NCBI GenBank assembly: GCA_018266105.1
Contig: JAFEBA010000089.1
Location: 1 to 64,000 of the forward strand
Source: a bacterium
GTDB taxonomy: Bacteria; Vulcanimicrobiota; Xenobia; Xenobiales; JADMJV01
Direction of reading: 5' to 3'
Length of the DNA stretch: 64,000 nt
Shown here: positions 42,280 through 50,935 of the stretch, one piece after another
How positions within the stretch are numbered: position 1 is the stretch's first letter
Layout: each line of letters opens with the position of its first letter
Made by a program: the position numbers and the translations under genes
Notes under the pieces: model-generated
What the model was told of the DNA's origin: nothing
The model's input: only the letters and a program-made list of their open reading frames with translations
The model's database searches: none

Positions 42280-43386
42280 ATGCTGCGAGTTGGTGTGATT
42301 TTCGGGGGACGTTCAGGTGAGCACGAGGTGTCGGTCATGTCGGCACGATCCGTGATTCAAGGTTTAGACCCGGCTAAATACGAGGTTTTCCCCATCGGCA
42401 TCACCCGCTCCGGCCACTGGGTCCACCCGGACGCCGCCCGCGCTTCGCTGCAGGCCGGCCATGTGCTGGCTCCAGAGAACCAGAGCCTGGCCATCCTGCC
42501 CGGTCAGGCCGAAAAGAGCCTGCAACCCCTGGGTGGAGCCGCGGCCCTGCCCTCCCTGGACGTCATCTTCCCGGTCATCCATGGCACCTACGGTGAAGAT
42601 GGCACCCTGCAGGGTCTGCTGGAGATGGCCAACATCCCCTACGTGGGCGCCGGTGTTGCGGGCTCGGCCGTGGGAATGGACAAGGCCCTCATGAAATCGG
42701 TCTGGCAGGCGGCCGGCATCCCCCAAGTCCCCTTTCTGGTCTTTCTGCGTAAGCAGTGGGAAAAAGAGCCCGAAGCCGTGGCCGCCCGGGTTGAGAAGGA
42801 ACTGGGTCTGCCCGTTTTCGTCAAGCCCGCCAACCTCGGTTCGTCGGTGGGCATCAGCAAAGCCAAAACCTCTCAGGAGCTGCACGAAGCTCTGCGGGTG
42901 GCGGCCAGCTATGACCGCAAAATTGTGGTCGAGCAGTCGGTCGAGTCTCCCCGTGAAATCGAACTGGCTGTGCTTGGCAACGACGAGCCCGAGGTGTCCG
43001 TTCCGGGCGAGATTTTGCACGGGCGTGAATGGTATGACTACCGCGGCAAATACTTCGAAACCGAAGGCCAGAAGACGGTCATTCCGGCCGAACTCAGCGC
43101 CGATCAGATCAAGCAGTTGCAGAAGCTGGCCATCGAAGCCTACCAGGCACTGGACATGAACGGCCTCTCGCGAGTGGACTTCCTGATGAGTCGGGACGGA
43201 AAATTCTATCTCAATGAAGTCAACACGATGCCCGGCTTTACGCCCATCTCGATGTATGGCCGGCTTTGGGAAGCTTCCGGACTCAAATATTCAGATCTCC
43301 TCGACAAAATGATTGTGCTGGCTCAGGAGCGATTTGCAGACCGCCAGCGCAACGCGGTGGAAGCCGAGCTCGCCCCCTCTCCTTGA
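42280..43386 (+). CDS. ddl: D-alanine--D-alanine ligase
   Basis: It joins two D-alanines using ATP for peptidoglycan precursor synthesis in the cytoplasm. The ATP-grasp signature pieces are complete: FGGRSGEHEVSVMSA at the N terminus, HGTYGEDGTLQGLLEM, VKPANLGSSVGISKA, and the metal-binding end FLMSRDGKFYLNEVNTMPGFT. At 368 residues it matches the longer DdlA type. The stop overlaps the TTG start of the degenerate PilT gene (TTGA). Confidence 0.96.
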   Translation: MLRVGVIFGGRSGEHEVSVMSARSVIQGLDPAKYEVFPIGITRSGHWVHPDAARASLQAGHVLAPENQSLAILPGQAEKSLQPLGGAAALPSLDVIFPVIHGTYGEDGTLQGLLEMANIPYVGAGVAGSAVGMDKALMKSVWQAAGIPQVPFLVFLRKQWEKEPEAVAARVEKELGLPVFVKPANLGSSVGISKAKTSQELHEALRVAASYDRKIVVEQSVESPREIELAVLGNDEPEVSVPGEILHGREWYDYRGKYFETEGQKTVIPAELSADQIKQLQKLAIEAYQALDMNGLSRVDFLMSRDGKFYLNEVNTMPGFTPISMYGRLWEASGLKYSDLLDKMIVLAQERFADRQRNAVEAELAPSP

Positions 43387-44291
43387 TCGACAAGCTGCTG
43401 CGCGAAGCCGAAGGGGCAGTCCTGGAACTGGCCCCCGGTCAGTCCCCGGTGCTGGTGCGCCCGGGGCTGGTCGAGGTTTTGCCTCAGCCTAAATTAAGCC
43501 GTGAGGATTTTGCGCTCGCCCTGGAGACGGTGCGCGACTGGGGAATGGTCCAGGAGGGGGAAGCCGAAGTGGGCGTGCCCGGCCTGGGCAGATGTCTGGT
43601 GCGCAGTCGTCCCGGCTGGCTTTCGGTGGAATTGCTTCCCAGCCAGCTGCCCGAGGGCCTGGAGAGCTTGAACCTGCCCGAAATTCTGGCCGAACTGGTG
43701 TCTCTTCCGAGCGGTCTGGTTTTGCTGGGCGCTCCTCGCCGCGGAGGCCTTTCCACCACCCTGGCCTGTTTGATCGAGCTGATCTTGCGTCACGGACGCT
43801 CGCGCCGGATTTTGCTGTGCGAAAAACATCCCTACGTGCACAGTCACGGCAAGGGTTTGCTGGTGCAATCCCACCTTCTGGAACTGGGCGGACATTTTGA
43901 GGTGGTGATCACCCCCCTGCCGGCCGACCTCAGATCGTGCATTCAGTGCGCTGAGCAGGGAGCGCTGGTGCTGGCCAGCATGCGCGCGCCGCATACCTCC
44001 AACATGACCGACCAACTCCACAGCTTGCTGCCTTCCGCCTGGCTGCCGCGCCTGCAGAGCTGCCTGCGCGGGCTCTACTGCCAGCGACTGGTGCAAGGAT
44101 TGCCGGTGACCGAATTTGTGCAGCCCGAGCTGGCACGCAAATGGTTGGCCACGCCGGGCCAACGTGAGTATCCGCGCTGTCTGGAAAAGCAAAAGGGCAG
44201 CTGGCCCTTGCTGCATTCCCTGCAAGAGTGGATTAATGAAGAGAAGCTGACCCTTGAGGAAGTTCAGGAGACGCTGCAAAGCTGGGGTTAA
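43383..44291 (+). CDS. PilT-like ATPase homologue lacking nucleotide-binding residues
   Basis: The 302-residue protein follows the C-terminal ATPase domain of PilT/GspE: LPSGLVLLGAPRRGG, ILLCEKHPYVHSHGKGLLVQ (family: EDPIEYVHEHKKSLVNQ) and ALVLASMRAPHTSNMTDQLH (family: LVFATLHTNSAAQTIDRI). The Walker A Lys is gone (residues 116-126), the Walker B Glu is replaced (VVITPLPAD) and the His box is lost. It is thus probably a non-catalytic partner of the pilus motors. TTG at 43383, overlapping the ddl stop, is the only plausible start near the coding change. The end overlaps the DUF1801 gene by 59 nt. Confidence 0.65.
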   Translation: MIDKLLREAEGAVLELAPGQSPVLVRPGLVEVLPQPKLSREDFALALETVRDWGMVQEGEAEVGVPGLGRCLVRSRPGWLSVELLPSQLPEGLESLNLPEILAELVSLPSGLVLLGAPRRGGLSTTLACLIELILRHGRSRRILLCEKHPYVHSHGKGLLVQSHLLELGGHFEVVITPLPADLRSCIQCAEQGALVLASMRAPHTSNMTDQLHSLLPSAWLPRLQSCLRGLYCQRLVQGLPVTEFVQPELARKWLATPGQREYPRCLEKQKGSWPLLHSLQEWINEEKLTLEEVQETLQSWG

Positions 44292-44658
44292 GCTGGCTCA
44301 GGCAAAACTCGACCATGGTCTTGATCAGCTCTAGCGGCAGTGGCCGCTCCAAGGGCAACTGCAGTGTGCCCTTGGAGATCTTGTATTCGCTCAATTGCGG
44401 TGCAAACACTTGCATGGCGCGAGCTCCGGGGAAAAAGCCGATGTGCTTTTTGAAGGCCGCGAAATGCACCAGATTCTTCCCATTGAGCTTGAAGGTCGGG
44501 ATGGCGTAGCTGATCGCTTCGGTGGCCTCAGGCGCCAGAGCCTGAATGGTCTGGCGCAAAGTCTGCAGTCGCTGCCTCACTTCCGGCGAGAAGTCTTTGA
44601 AATAGTCCTCAAAATCGCTGGCGACTTTACGCATTCCCGGGAGTTCCCAGGCTTGCAC
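44233..44658 (-). CDS. DUF1801/YdhG-type (frataxin-like) protein
   Basis: The fold and motifs of DUF1801 are clear: VASDFEDYFKDFSPEVRQRL, EAISYAIPTFKLNGK, HFAAFKKHIGFFPG and KGTLQLPLERPLP. Some relatives act as iron chaperones. The GTG at 44658 has a strong AGGAGG 4 nt upstream. The last 20 or so residues (QLNPSFAASPELPQG) extend past the domain and are encoded opposite the PilT-like gene. Length is 141 residues. Confidence 0.85.
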   Translation of the reverse strand: MQAWELPGMRKVASDFEDYFKDFSPEVRQRLQTLRQTIQALAPEATEAISYAIPTFKLNGKNLVHFAAFKKHIGFFPGARAMQVFAPQLSEYKISKGTLQLPLERPLPLELIKTMVEFCLSQLNPSFAASPELPQGSASLH

Positions 44659-44740
44659 GGGCCCTCCTGCCAGGCTCAGCCAGTTCTGGCCTCATTGACG
44701 CAGGATCGAGCGACAGGAGCTCATTGTCAACAGCTCCAAG

Positions 44741-45670
44741 ATGGTTCGAATGAGAATCTGGCTGAGGCTGGTCCTGTTTTGTGCATGTGCCTGCGGCGCC
44801 GGGACGACCCCGGTTCGACCCGAGCCAGGCACCAACGGCAGCCTGCACGGGCGCCTGCCGTTCCCCAGCGACAACCCCTGGAACCAGCCTGTGGATCGGG
44901 CACCCGTTGATCCCAACTCGAAAAATCTGATCGGCAGCATTGGAGCCGATACCCCACTGCACCCCGACTTTGGCAGCTTCTGGGAAGGCCAACCGCTGGG
45001 CATCCCCTATGTGGTGGTCGACTCGCACACCCCGCGCCAGCGACTGCATTTCGAGTATGCCGAGGAAAGCGACCCGGGACCCTACCCAATACCCGCTCGA
45101 CCCGCCGTCGAGGCTGGCGACGACCATCACCTGCTGCTCATCGACCGAGACCAGTGGAAACTCTACGAGCTCTACCACTTTAGCAAGGACTCCCGCAAGG
45201 CCGGCTCCGGGGCCATCTTCGATCTCAGCTCCAATCGCCTGCGCCCGGCCGGCTGGACCTCGGCCGACGCGGCCGGTCTACCGATTTTTCCAGGCCTGGT
45301 GCGCTACGACGAGGTGGTTGAAGCCGGCGAGATTCGCCACGCTTTGCGCTACACTGTCAGCCGCAGTCGGCGCGCCTATCTTGCTCCCGCTCGCCACCAG
45401 GCGGGAGCCTCCGATGATCCCAACTTGCCCCCGATGGGCATGCGGGTGCGCCTGAAGGCCGACTATGACATCTCCGGCTTTCCCGCCCAGGCCCAGGTGA
45501 TTTTGCGAGCTCTCAAAACCTACGGAATGATCTGCGCCGACAACGGCTCGGATTGGTTCATCTCGGGGACTCACGACGCGCGCTGGAATGATGAGCAACT
45601 GAGCAGCCTCAAGCGCGTCACCGGCAAGGACCTGGAAGTCATCAAGATGTCCGGTCCGGTCGGTCGGTAA
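44741..45670 (+). CDS. Conserved secreted protein of unknown function
   Basis: A short hydrophobic leader ends in LFCACACGAG, which could be a lipoprotein signal with Cys at its edge. The 309-residue body is rich in aromatic and Asp residues: FPSDNPWNQPVDRAP, HPDFGSFWEG, GIPYVVVDSH, HHLLLIDRDQWKLYEL, then ICADNGSDWFISGTHDARW. I recall proteins with this FPxDNPWN...HPDFG pattern in other bacteria, possibly carbohydrate-binding or hydrolytic, but I cannot assign a function. ATG at 44750 is an alternative start. Confidence 0.65.
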   Translation: MVRMRIWLRLVLFCACACGAGTTPVRPEPGTNGSLHGRLPFPSDNPWNQPVDRAPVDPNSKNLIGSIGADTPLHPDFGSFWEGQPLGIPYVVVDSHTPRQRLHFEYAEESDPGPYPIPARPAVEAGDDHHLLLIDRDQWKLYELYHFSKDSRKAGSGAIFDLSSNRLRPAGWTSADAAGLPIFPGLVRYDEVVEAGEIRHALRYTVSRSRRAYLAPARHQAGASDDPNLPPMGMRVRLKADYDISGFPAQAQVILRALKTYGMICADNGSDWFISGTHDARWNDEQLSSLKRVTGKDLEVIKMSGPVGR

Positions 45671-45704
45671 CAAGCTGGAAACCTGGCGGGTCTGAGATCG
45701 CGGA

Positions 45705-45710
45705 TAGACT
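45705..45710 (+). promoter_or_regulatory. TAGACT -10 element before a GTG start
   Basis: TAGACT ends exactly 6 nt before the GTG at 45717. The gap GAGGGC is purine-rich but too close to the start to serve as a ribosome-binding site. Confidence 0.5.
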
Positions 45711-45716
45711 GAGGGC

Positions 45717-46169
45717 GTGAACGTTCTTTCTAAAATGCCGCAATGGGCCCAGGGCCCGACCCAAAAATTCATCGACCACTCCAAGATCGAGGGCACACAG
45801 ACTCGCCCGATGGACCAGGATGGCTTTGAGCAGTCCTTCAACCAGGCCGCTGGCGTCATCTTGCTGGCCGGCAACGACGAAGTGGCCGGCGAGGATCAGG
45901 CCATGAATGAGCCGGGCGTGGTTCGGCGCAACGGAGCCACCATCTATTTCGACGGCGACCCCTGCGACTCCAAAGGCAACGTCGAAGCGGTCGTGCTCGG
46001 GCGCCGCAAAGGCGTGGAGTACGTGACCTATGTCCAGTCACACCCCAACGGCTTTTCCACCCTGCGAATGATCAATGACGACGGTTCCATTGAGGTCAGC
46101 GGTAGCGAGGCCCAACGCAAGGCCGGCGGCATTCAGGGTTATTTGCTGGCAGGCCAGATCTACGCGTAG
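45717..46169 (+). CDS. Protein of unknown function
   Basis: The 150-residue protein has a small alpha+beta C-terminal domain (GATIYFDGDPCDSKGNVEA, VTYVQSHPNGFSTLRMIND, then GIQGYLLAGQIYA) after an acidic helical N terminus. It has no export signal. The start is a GTG with a probable leaderless promoter. The gene is followed 10 nt later by galT, so the two may share a transcript. Confidence 0.6.
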   Translation: MNVLSKMPQWAQGPTQKFIDHSKIEGTQTRPMDQDGFEQSFNQAAGVILLAGNDEVAGEDQAMNEPGVVRRNGATIYFDGDPCDSKGNVEAVVLGRRKGVEYVTYVQSHPNGFSTLRMINDDGSIEVSGSEAQRKAGGIQGYLLAGQIYA

Positions 46170-46179
46170 CCCTCACTGA

Positions 46180-47208
46180 ATGTCTGAACTGCGCTACAAC
46201 GTGGCCACCCGTGATTGGGTGGTGGTGGCGCCGGAACGGGCTCGGCGACCCGAGGATTTTCACGCCGGTCGACCCATCACCACGGCTGACCGACCTGCCC
46301 ATCGCGCCGACTGCCCGTTTTGCCCTGGCTCGGAGGATCACACGCCCGGCGAGACCCTCCGATTTTGCGATGCTCAAGGCAACTGGATGGTGCGCTCGTT
46401 CCCCAATCGCTATCCGGCCCTCACCCCCGAAAGCCAGGAAGGGCGCCCCAAGGGGAACCTCTTTCGCCGCCGCCGCTTCGGCTCGGGAACCCACGAAGTG
46501 GTTGCCGAAAGTCCGCTCCATAACACCACCCTGGGCCTGCAGAGCCCGGCCGAAATCGAGCAGGTCTTGCGAGCCTGGCGCCAGCGCAGCCAGGACTTGT
46601 TTCATCGGCCTGAACTGGAACATCTGGTGGTCTTCAAGAACCACGGCCTGTCGGCCGGCTGTTCCCAAGAACACCCGCATTCGCAAATCATCGGGTTGCC
46701 CGTTCTGCCTTCCTCCGTGCGTCGCCGTTTTGATGACGCGGCTCGCTTTTATCAGAAAAACCAGGGCTGTGTCTTTTGCGAGATGCTCCGCGTGGAACAG
46801 GAAGAAGCCGCGCGGGTGGTGGTGGAAACCTATGGATTCCTGGCCTTTGTGCCGTTCGCCTCGGATTCTCCCTTCTCGGTCTGGATTTTGCCCAAGCGCC
46901 ACAGTCACTGTTTTGCGCTGGCCGAAACCACCGAGATTCGCGAACTGGCTGGAGTCCTCAAACAAGTCTTAGCCCGGCTTTACCTTGCCTTGAAGGACCC
47001 AGACTACAATCTGATCGTGCACTCAGCCAATCCTCCTGGCCCGGGCAGCCACTTTTTCCACTGGTATCTGTCCATCGTGCCGCGCTTGAGCCGCATGGCC
47101 GGATTCGAATTGGGAACGGGCATGTACATTCGCTCCTCCCCGCCAGAAGCCGATGCCGCCTATCTACGCCAGGTCAACCTGGAAGCTCTGGAAGGACCGA
47201 AGTCATAG
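46180..47208 (+). CDS. galT: Galactose-1-phosphate uridylyltransferase family protein
   Basis: It transfers UMP between UDP-glucose and galactose 1-phosphate (Leloir pathway), in the cytoplasm. Residues near 46 carry the zinc-site piece CPFCPGSEDHTP. The active site is CSQEHPHSQIIGLP, whose HPH holds the nucleophilic His. A second HxH-type piece (GSHFFHWYLSIVPRL) lies near the C terminus. The 342-residue length is normal. No galE or galK lies nearby, so related nucleotidyltransferase activity on another sugar or ADP substrate is possible. Confidence 0.88.
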   Translation: MSELRYNVATRDWVVVAPERARRPEDFHAGRPITTADRPAHRADCPFCPGSEDHTPGETLRFCDAQGNWMVRSFPNRYPALTPESQEGRPKGNLFRRRRFGSGTHEVVAESPLHNTTLGLQSPAEIEQVLRAWRQRSQDLFHRPELEHLVVFKNHGLSAGCSQEHPHSQIIGLPVLPSSVRRRFDDAARFYQKNQGCVFCEMLRVEQEEAARVVVETYGFLAFVPFASDSPFSVWILPKRHSHCFALAETTEIRELAGVLKQVLARLYLALKDPDYNLIVHSANPPGPGSHFFHWYLSIVPRLSRMAGFELGTGMYIRSSPPEADAAYLRQVNLEALEGPKS

Positions 47209-47228
47209 TCACCAGCCCCCCGATGCTG

Positions 47229-47234
47229 TAGAAT
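47229..47234 (+). promoter_or_regulatory. TAGAAT -10 element before the zinc-finger gene
   Basis: TAGAAT ends 8 nt before the ATG at 47243, slightly further than in the other examples, giving a leader of at most a few nucleotides. Confidence 0.4.
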
Positions 47235-47242
47235 CAGCCGGT

Positions 47243-48301
47243 ATGCAGAACCCTTTGAAGACTCCAATTCTGGCCTGCAGCCTGAACGGGCCCAACTCAC
47301 AACCACTCGAGCTCACCTTTCCTGGCGAGCTGCAACAGTCTGCCCAACGCTTGAGTGAGCAGCTTCTAGCGGAGTTTGAGCGCAACAATATCGAACTCCC
47401 GACTCGTTGCTGGGTGCAGATTCAACTTCGAGACGGGCTGGACCCGGCCGATCAGGCTCCATCCGATCGGCACAGCCATTCTCTCGAGCAGGTCCTCAAA
47501 GGTCTGGCCGGGGAGGTGCGAGCCAAAGCGGAAGGCAAATCCTACCTGGAAGGCCGCCTGCTCAAGATGTTTCCCGAGCTCCAGGGAACACCCGAAATGG
47601 AGCGACTGGTCAAGGAGGCGATGGAGTTCTCCGCTCGCGGGATTGGATTGGCAATGGCCTCTCAGCCGACCGAACTCGATCGCGAGACTCCCAAAGTTCG
47701 CCGTAAGATTTTTAGTTGCCCGGAATGTGATGAGGTGTTTATTGATGCCACCTCGCTCGAGAATCATCGAAAAAGCCATCGGGCCACGCAGATGCTGGTA
47801 TTTGCAGAGTTTGAGTTGCTGGCGGCCCAAGAAGTGTCGCTGACAGGCCTGCTCCCGGGCGTCCAATCCACCTGGACGCGCACTTCCGGCCCGGGTTGGG
47901 AGTGGCGTCTGGAAGGTCGCTCGCTGCTTCGAGGCAACGGGGGACCGGGCCAGGCCAAAGTTGAGCTCGAGAAGCTCCTTTCTCAACCAGGTCTGCCCTG
48001 GCTGGGAGACGCCGTGTTGCAAAAACACCTGTTTCGCATGGAAGTGAGCTACCCGGGACTGCTTCACCACAGCCTTTGGAACTTGGGCTTAAGCCTGCGC
48101 GATGTGCGTCGTGTGGTGCAGCGCCTGCATCAGGCGGGGTACTGGACAGACTGGTTGAGCTTCCTGGAGATGGTGCCGGAGGCGATTCTCCTCTGTCGCG
48201 AACAAGCACCCTTCCCGGCCGGGCCCCTGCCCGAGGCAAACCTCGAACAGTTGGTGGCTGCAATCATTCAACTCAGCTCGAATGATCAGGCCCGGTTCTG
48301 A
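47243..48301 (+). CDS. Protein with a classical C2H2 zinc finger
   Basis: Residues 159-179 form a textbook C-x2-C-x12-H-x3-H finger (Cys159, Cys162, His175, His179). The hydrophobic core positions Phe166 and Leu172 are exactly placed. Around it are a helical N-terminal domain (residues 1-150) and a C-terminal alpha+beta domain of about 170 residues, neither recognised. Classical C2H2 fingers are uncommon in bacteria outside Ros/MucR proteins, which have different spacing. It may bind DNA, RNA or protein. Length is 352 residues. Confidence 0.7.
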   Translation: MQNPLKTPILACSLNGPNSQPLELTFPGELQQSAQRLSEQLLAEFERNNIELPTRCWVQIQLRDGLDPADQAPSDRHSHSLEQVLKGLAGEVRAKAEGKSYLEGRLLKMFPELQGTPEMERLVKEAMEFSARGIGLAMASQPTELDRETPKVRRKIFSCPECDEVFIDATSLENHRKSHRATQMLVFAEFELLAAQEVSLTGLLPGVQSTWTRTSGPGWEWRLEGRSLLRGNGGPGQAKVELEKLLSQPGLPWLGDAVLQKHLFRMEVSYPGLLHHSLWNLGLSLRDVRRVVQRLHQAGYWTDWLSFLEMVPEAILLCREQAPFPAGPLPEANLEQLVAAIIQLSSNDQARF

Positions 48302-48316
48302 TCGAACTGGGCGCGG

Positions 48317-49120
48317 GTGAACATCAAGCCCGTTCTGATCGCAACCGGTGTGGTGCTGATCCTGGCTACCCTGCTGGGCAAATGGCTGGGACCCGAACAC
48401 GACGCTTTTCGTGTGCGACTCAAGGCCTGGTGGATCATGGCGGTCTCCTTCATGATCATCAACCTGCTCCACCCCGCCCTCTCGCTGGTGGGGTTTGCCA
48501 GTCTCAGCTGGATTGCGCTGCGCGAGTATCTCAATCGCATCGCTGAGTTGCCCGGCTGGATCCGCTACCTTGCCTATGCCACCATCCCTTTGCAGTATTA
48601 CTGGATCTATCTGGGCTGGTACGGCATGTTCATCGTCTTCATCCCCGTCTATCTGTTCCTGTTCCTGCCGGGTGGTTCGGTTCGTCAGGCAGCTCTTATT
48701 CACTGGGGCCTGATGGTCACGGTCTTCTGCTTAAGTCACGCCGCCTTTTTGCTCAAACTGCCTGGCGGGCCCGGACTGATGCTCTTTGTGGTACTGCTCA
48801 CCGAACTGGGCGAAGGCTGCCGCCTGCTCTTACCAGAGCGAAGCTGGCGCCCGGTAATTCTGATCATCCTCAGTCTGGCGGCAGCCTGGCTGCTCGGCCC
48901 TCGCCTCACCCCTCTCAGCCCGAACCATATTCTGGCCGCTGGAATCTGCCTGGGCGTGATGGGCGAACTGGGCCAGCGCCGCTTGCGCGGCCTGCGTGAA
49001 GCCCTGGAACTGAACGCTGGTCCCCTGCCTCCCGGTCAAGGTGGCGGTCTGATCCGCATCCTCACCCTGACTTTCACGGCTCCGCTGTTTCTCCACGGTT
49101 ACCGCTACTTCTACGGATAG
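48317..49120 (+). CDS. CdsA-like (YnbB-type) membrane protein lacking catalytic motif
   Basis: It has seven to eight membrane helices and the general pattern of phosphatidate cytidylyltransferase of the YnbB type. Family-like elements are LHPALSLVGFASLSWIALRE, VVLLTELGEG and the C-terminal GQGGGLIRILTLTFTAPLFLH. The CdsA signature ends HGGxxDRxD; here it is QGGGLIRIL, and the preceding KRDxGxKD is LRGLREALEL, so the metal-binding acids are missing. It therefore probably does not make CDP-diacylglycerol. GTG start, 15 nt after the zinc-finger gene, possibly co-transcribed. Confidence 0.6.
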   Translation: MNIKPVLIATGVVLILATLLGKWLGPEHDAFRVRLKAWWIMAVSFMIINLLHPALSLVGFASLSWIALREYLNRIAELPGWIRYLAYATIPLQYYWIYLGWYGMFIVFIPVYLFLFLPGGSVRQAALIHWGLMVTVFCLSHAAFLLKLPGGPGLMLFVVLLTELGEGCRLLLPERSWRPVILIILSLAAAWLLGPRLTPLSPNHILAAGICLGVMGELGQRRLRGLREALELNAGPLPPGQGGGLIRILTLTFTAPLFLHGYRYFYG

Positions 49121-49166
49121 ACACAAGTCCCGAGACATCCGGGCCGGCCTGGATTTAACTGAGCCC

Positions 49167-50066
49167 ATGAAAATCTTCGCCTGTTCCAAATGCCAGAACA
49201 CGGTTTTTTTTGAAAATGTGCAGTGCCTGCACTGCCAAAGTCCGCTGGGCTATCACCCCCAGCGGGGAATGGTGGCTCTCCCAGAGCCCGGCCTCCATCG
49301 ATGTCTCAACTACAGCCAGCACAATGTTTGCAACTGGCTGACGAGCCGTCCAGACCGACTCTGCCGGGCCTGTGGCCTCAACCGCACCGTTCCCCAAGAT
49401 GCCGCCCGCTGGTGGCGTCTGGAGGTGGCCAAGAAGCGCCTGGTTTACGGGTTGCTCCAGTTAGGACTGCCCCTCCAGGGCCTGCAGTTCGACTTCCTCA
49501 TGCCCGGGCCCCAGCCCGTCCTGACCGGCTACGCCAATGGCCTGATCACCATCAACGCCACTGAAGCCGACGACCCGGCCCGGGAGCAAATGCGAGTGGA
49601 CATGAACGAGCCCTACCGCACCCTGGTCGGCCACCTGCGCCACGAAAGCGGACACCACTACTGGCAGGTCCTGGTCAAGGACCTGGACGGCTTCCGACGG
49701 CTCTTCGGAGACGAACGCCAGGACTATCAGGCCAGCCTCGACCGCCACTACGCCCAGGGCCCTCCCTGCGACTGGTTGGAGCGAGGCCATATCAGTGCCT
49801 ACGCCAGCATGCACCCTTCCGAAGACTGGGCCGAAACCTGGGCTCACTACCTGCACCTGCGCGACACCCTGGAAACCGCCCGCGAATTCGGGATGGGCCG
49901 ACCCGGCCTGGATTCCTTTCCGGACCTCATCCAGGACTGGAATCGCCTCACCTTCGCCCTCAACAGCATCAATCGCTCAATGGGCATCAGTGACCTCTAC
50001 CCCTTCGTGCTCGGGCCCAAGGTGGTGGAGAAACTGGCCTGGATCGACAGCCTGCTGAAGCCTTAG
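49167..50066 (+). CDS. Zinc-ribbon putative metallopeptidase
   Basis: The N terminus is a double zinc ribbon (CSKCQNTVFFENVQCLHCQ, then CRACGL), joined to a metallopeptidase-like domain with HESGHHYW near residue 165 and the later SEDWAETWAHYLHL. This matches the family of putative zinc-binding metallopeptidases with a zinc-ribbon N terminus (COG4307-like). No signal peptide, so it acts in the cytoplasm. TTAACT lies 6 nt before the ATG as an imperfect -10. The stop overlaps the YkgJ gene stop by 4 nt (ttag). Confidence 0.85.
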   Translation: MKIFACSKCQNTVFFENVQCLHCQSPLGYHPQRGMVALPEPGLHRCLNYSQHNVCNWLTSRPDRLCRACGLNRTVPQDAARWWRLEVAKKRLVYGLLQLGLPLQGLQFDFLMPGPQPVLTGYANGLITINATEADDPAREQMRVDMNEPYRTLVGHLRHESGHHYWQVLVKDLDGFRRLFGDERQDYQASLDRHYAQGPPCDWLERGHISAYASMHPSEDWAETWAHYLHLRDTLETAREFGMGRPGLDSFPDLIQDWNRLTFALNSINRSMGISDLYPFVLGPKVVEKLAWIDSLLKP

Positions 50067-50791
50067 CCCTCCAGCACCGTGACTTCTTCGAAGGCGTAGC
50101 CACCGCACAGCCAGTCCCGGGTCAAGCCTTCAAAGTCTCGACCCAGCGCGGCCACTGCCAAACCAAGTACCACAGGGCGGCGGTCGATTCCGAGCTGCTC
50201 AAACACGTCCAGGGTTGCCTCCTGGACCAATCCGGGGAAGCTGTAGGTGCGTGTGTGCATCGGTACCTGCCGCTGGCTGTCACAGGTCTGCTTGATTTCC
50301 TTACAGCGAGCTACGTCCAACGAATGAAAAGCCCGGCACACCAGGGGACGATGCTCATAGACGCTGCAGTTCTGGTCCGAACCCAGCAGTGGACAGGGCT
50401 GAAAGTTGCGCTTTAACTGGCTGCTGATGCGGGTCTCCAGCCGGTACTCCAGAGCCGTGGGCAAACCGGAGGCAACGCTGACCGCGTCCAGGATATGCAC
50501 CTGCAACGGCTCATGACAACACCAACTGCATTGGGCGCGGCATTGAATGCGAGCCGGAACTTCTGGATATAAACGGGTGGCTGCCTCTTGCGCCTGGGCA
50601 CTGGCCTGCAGTGTGGCGCGAGCGAGTCGAATGGCCACCTCTCCCGCCTGCTCGAGTTTGCCCTGGTGCAAAATCTCCAAGGTCCGCCAATAATGGGCCG
50701 AATACAGACTGTCCACGGTCTCCTGCAAGGGTGTGGCCCGCTCAACGGGGGGAGGTCCGGCCTCCATCAAGCGCTTGAGGCGCTTTTTCAT
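50063..50791 (-). CDS. YkgJ-family cysteine-cluster protein
   Basis: The CxxxCxxCC cluster (CRAQCSWCC) and the later NCSVYEHRPLVCRAFHS define the YkgJ/UPF0153 family. Its members probably bind a zinc or iron-sulfur centre; function is unknown. I took ATG at 50791 (KKRLKRLMEAG). ATG 50809 and GTG further upstream are in frame and cannot be excluded because none has a good ribosome-binding site. Length is 242 residues. Confidence 0.85.
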   Translation of the reverse strand: MKKRLKRLMEAGPPPVERATPLQETVDSLYSAHYWRTLEILHQGKLEQAGEVAIRLARATLQASAQAQEAATRLYPEVPARIQCRAQCSWCCHEPLQVHILDAVSVASGLPTALEYRLETRISSQLKRNFQPCPLLGSDQNCSVYEHRPLVCRAFHSLDVARCKEIKQTCDSQRQVPMHTRTYSFPGLVQEATLDVFEQLGIDRRPVVLGLAVAALGRDFEGLTRDWLCGGYAFEEVTVLEG

Positions 50792-50935
50792 GGCTCGATT
50801 CACGAGCATCCCAAATTCGTGAAACGCGGTTGGATGCCCCTGCAGGAACAGCTTTGTCTGTCCGGAATTTAATACCAATCCGCTGAAACCAAGCTTTCTT
50901 TACGAGCGCCTGGCTTTACCGAAATGAGGTGCTCG

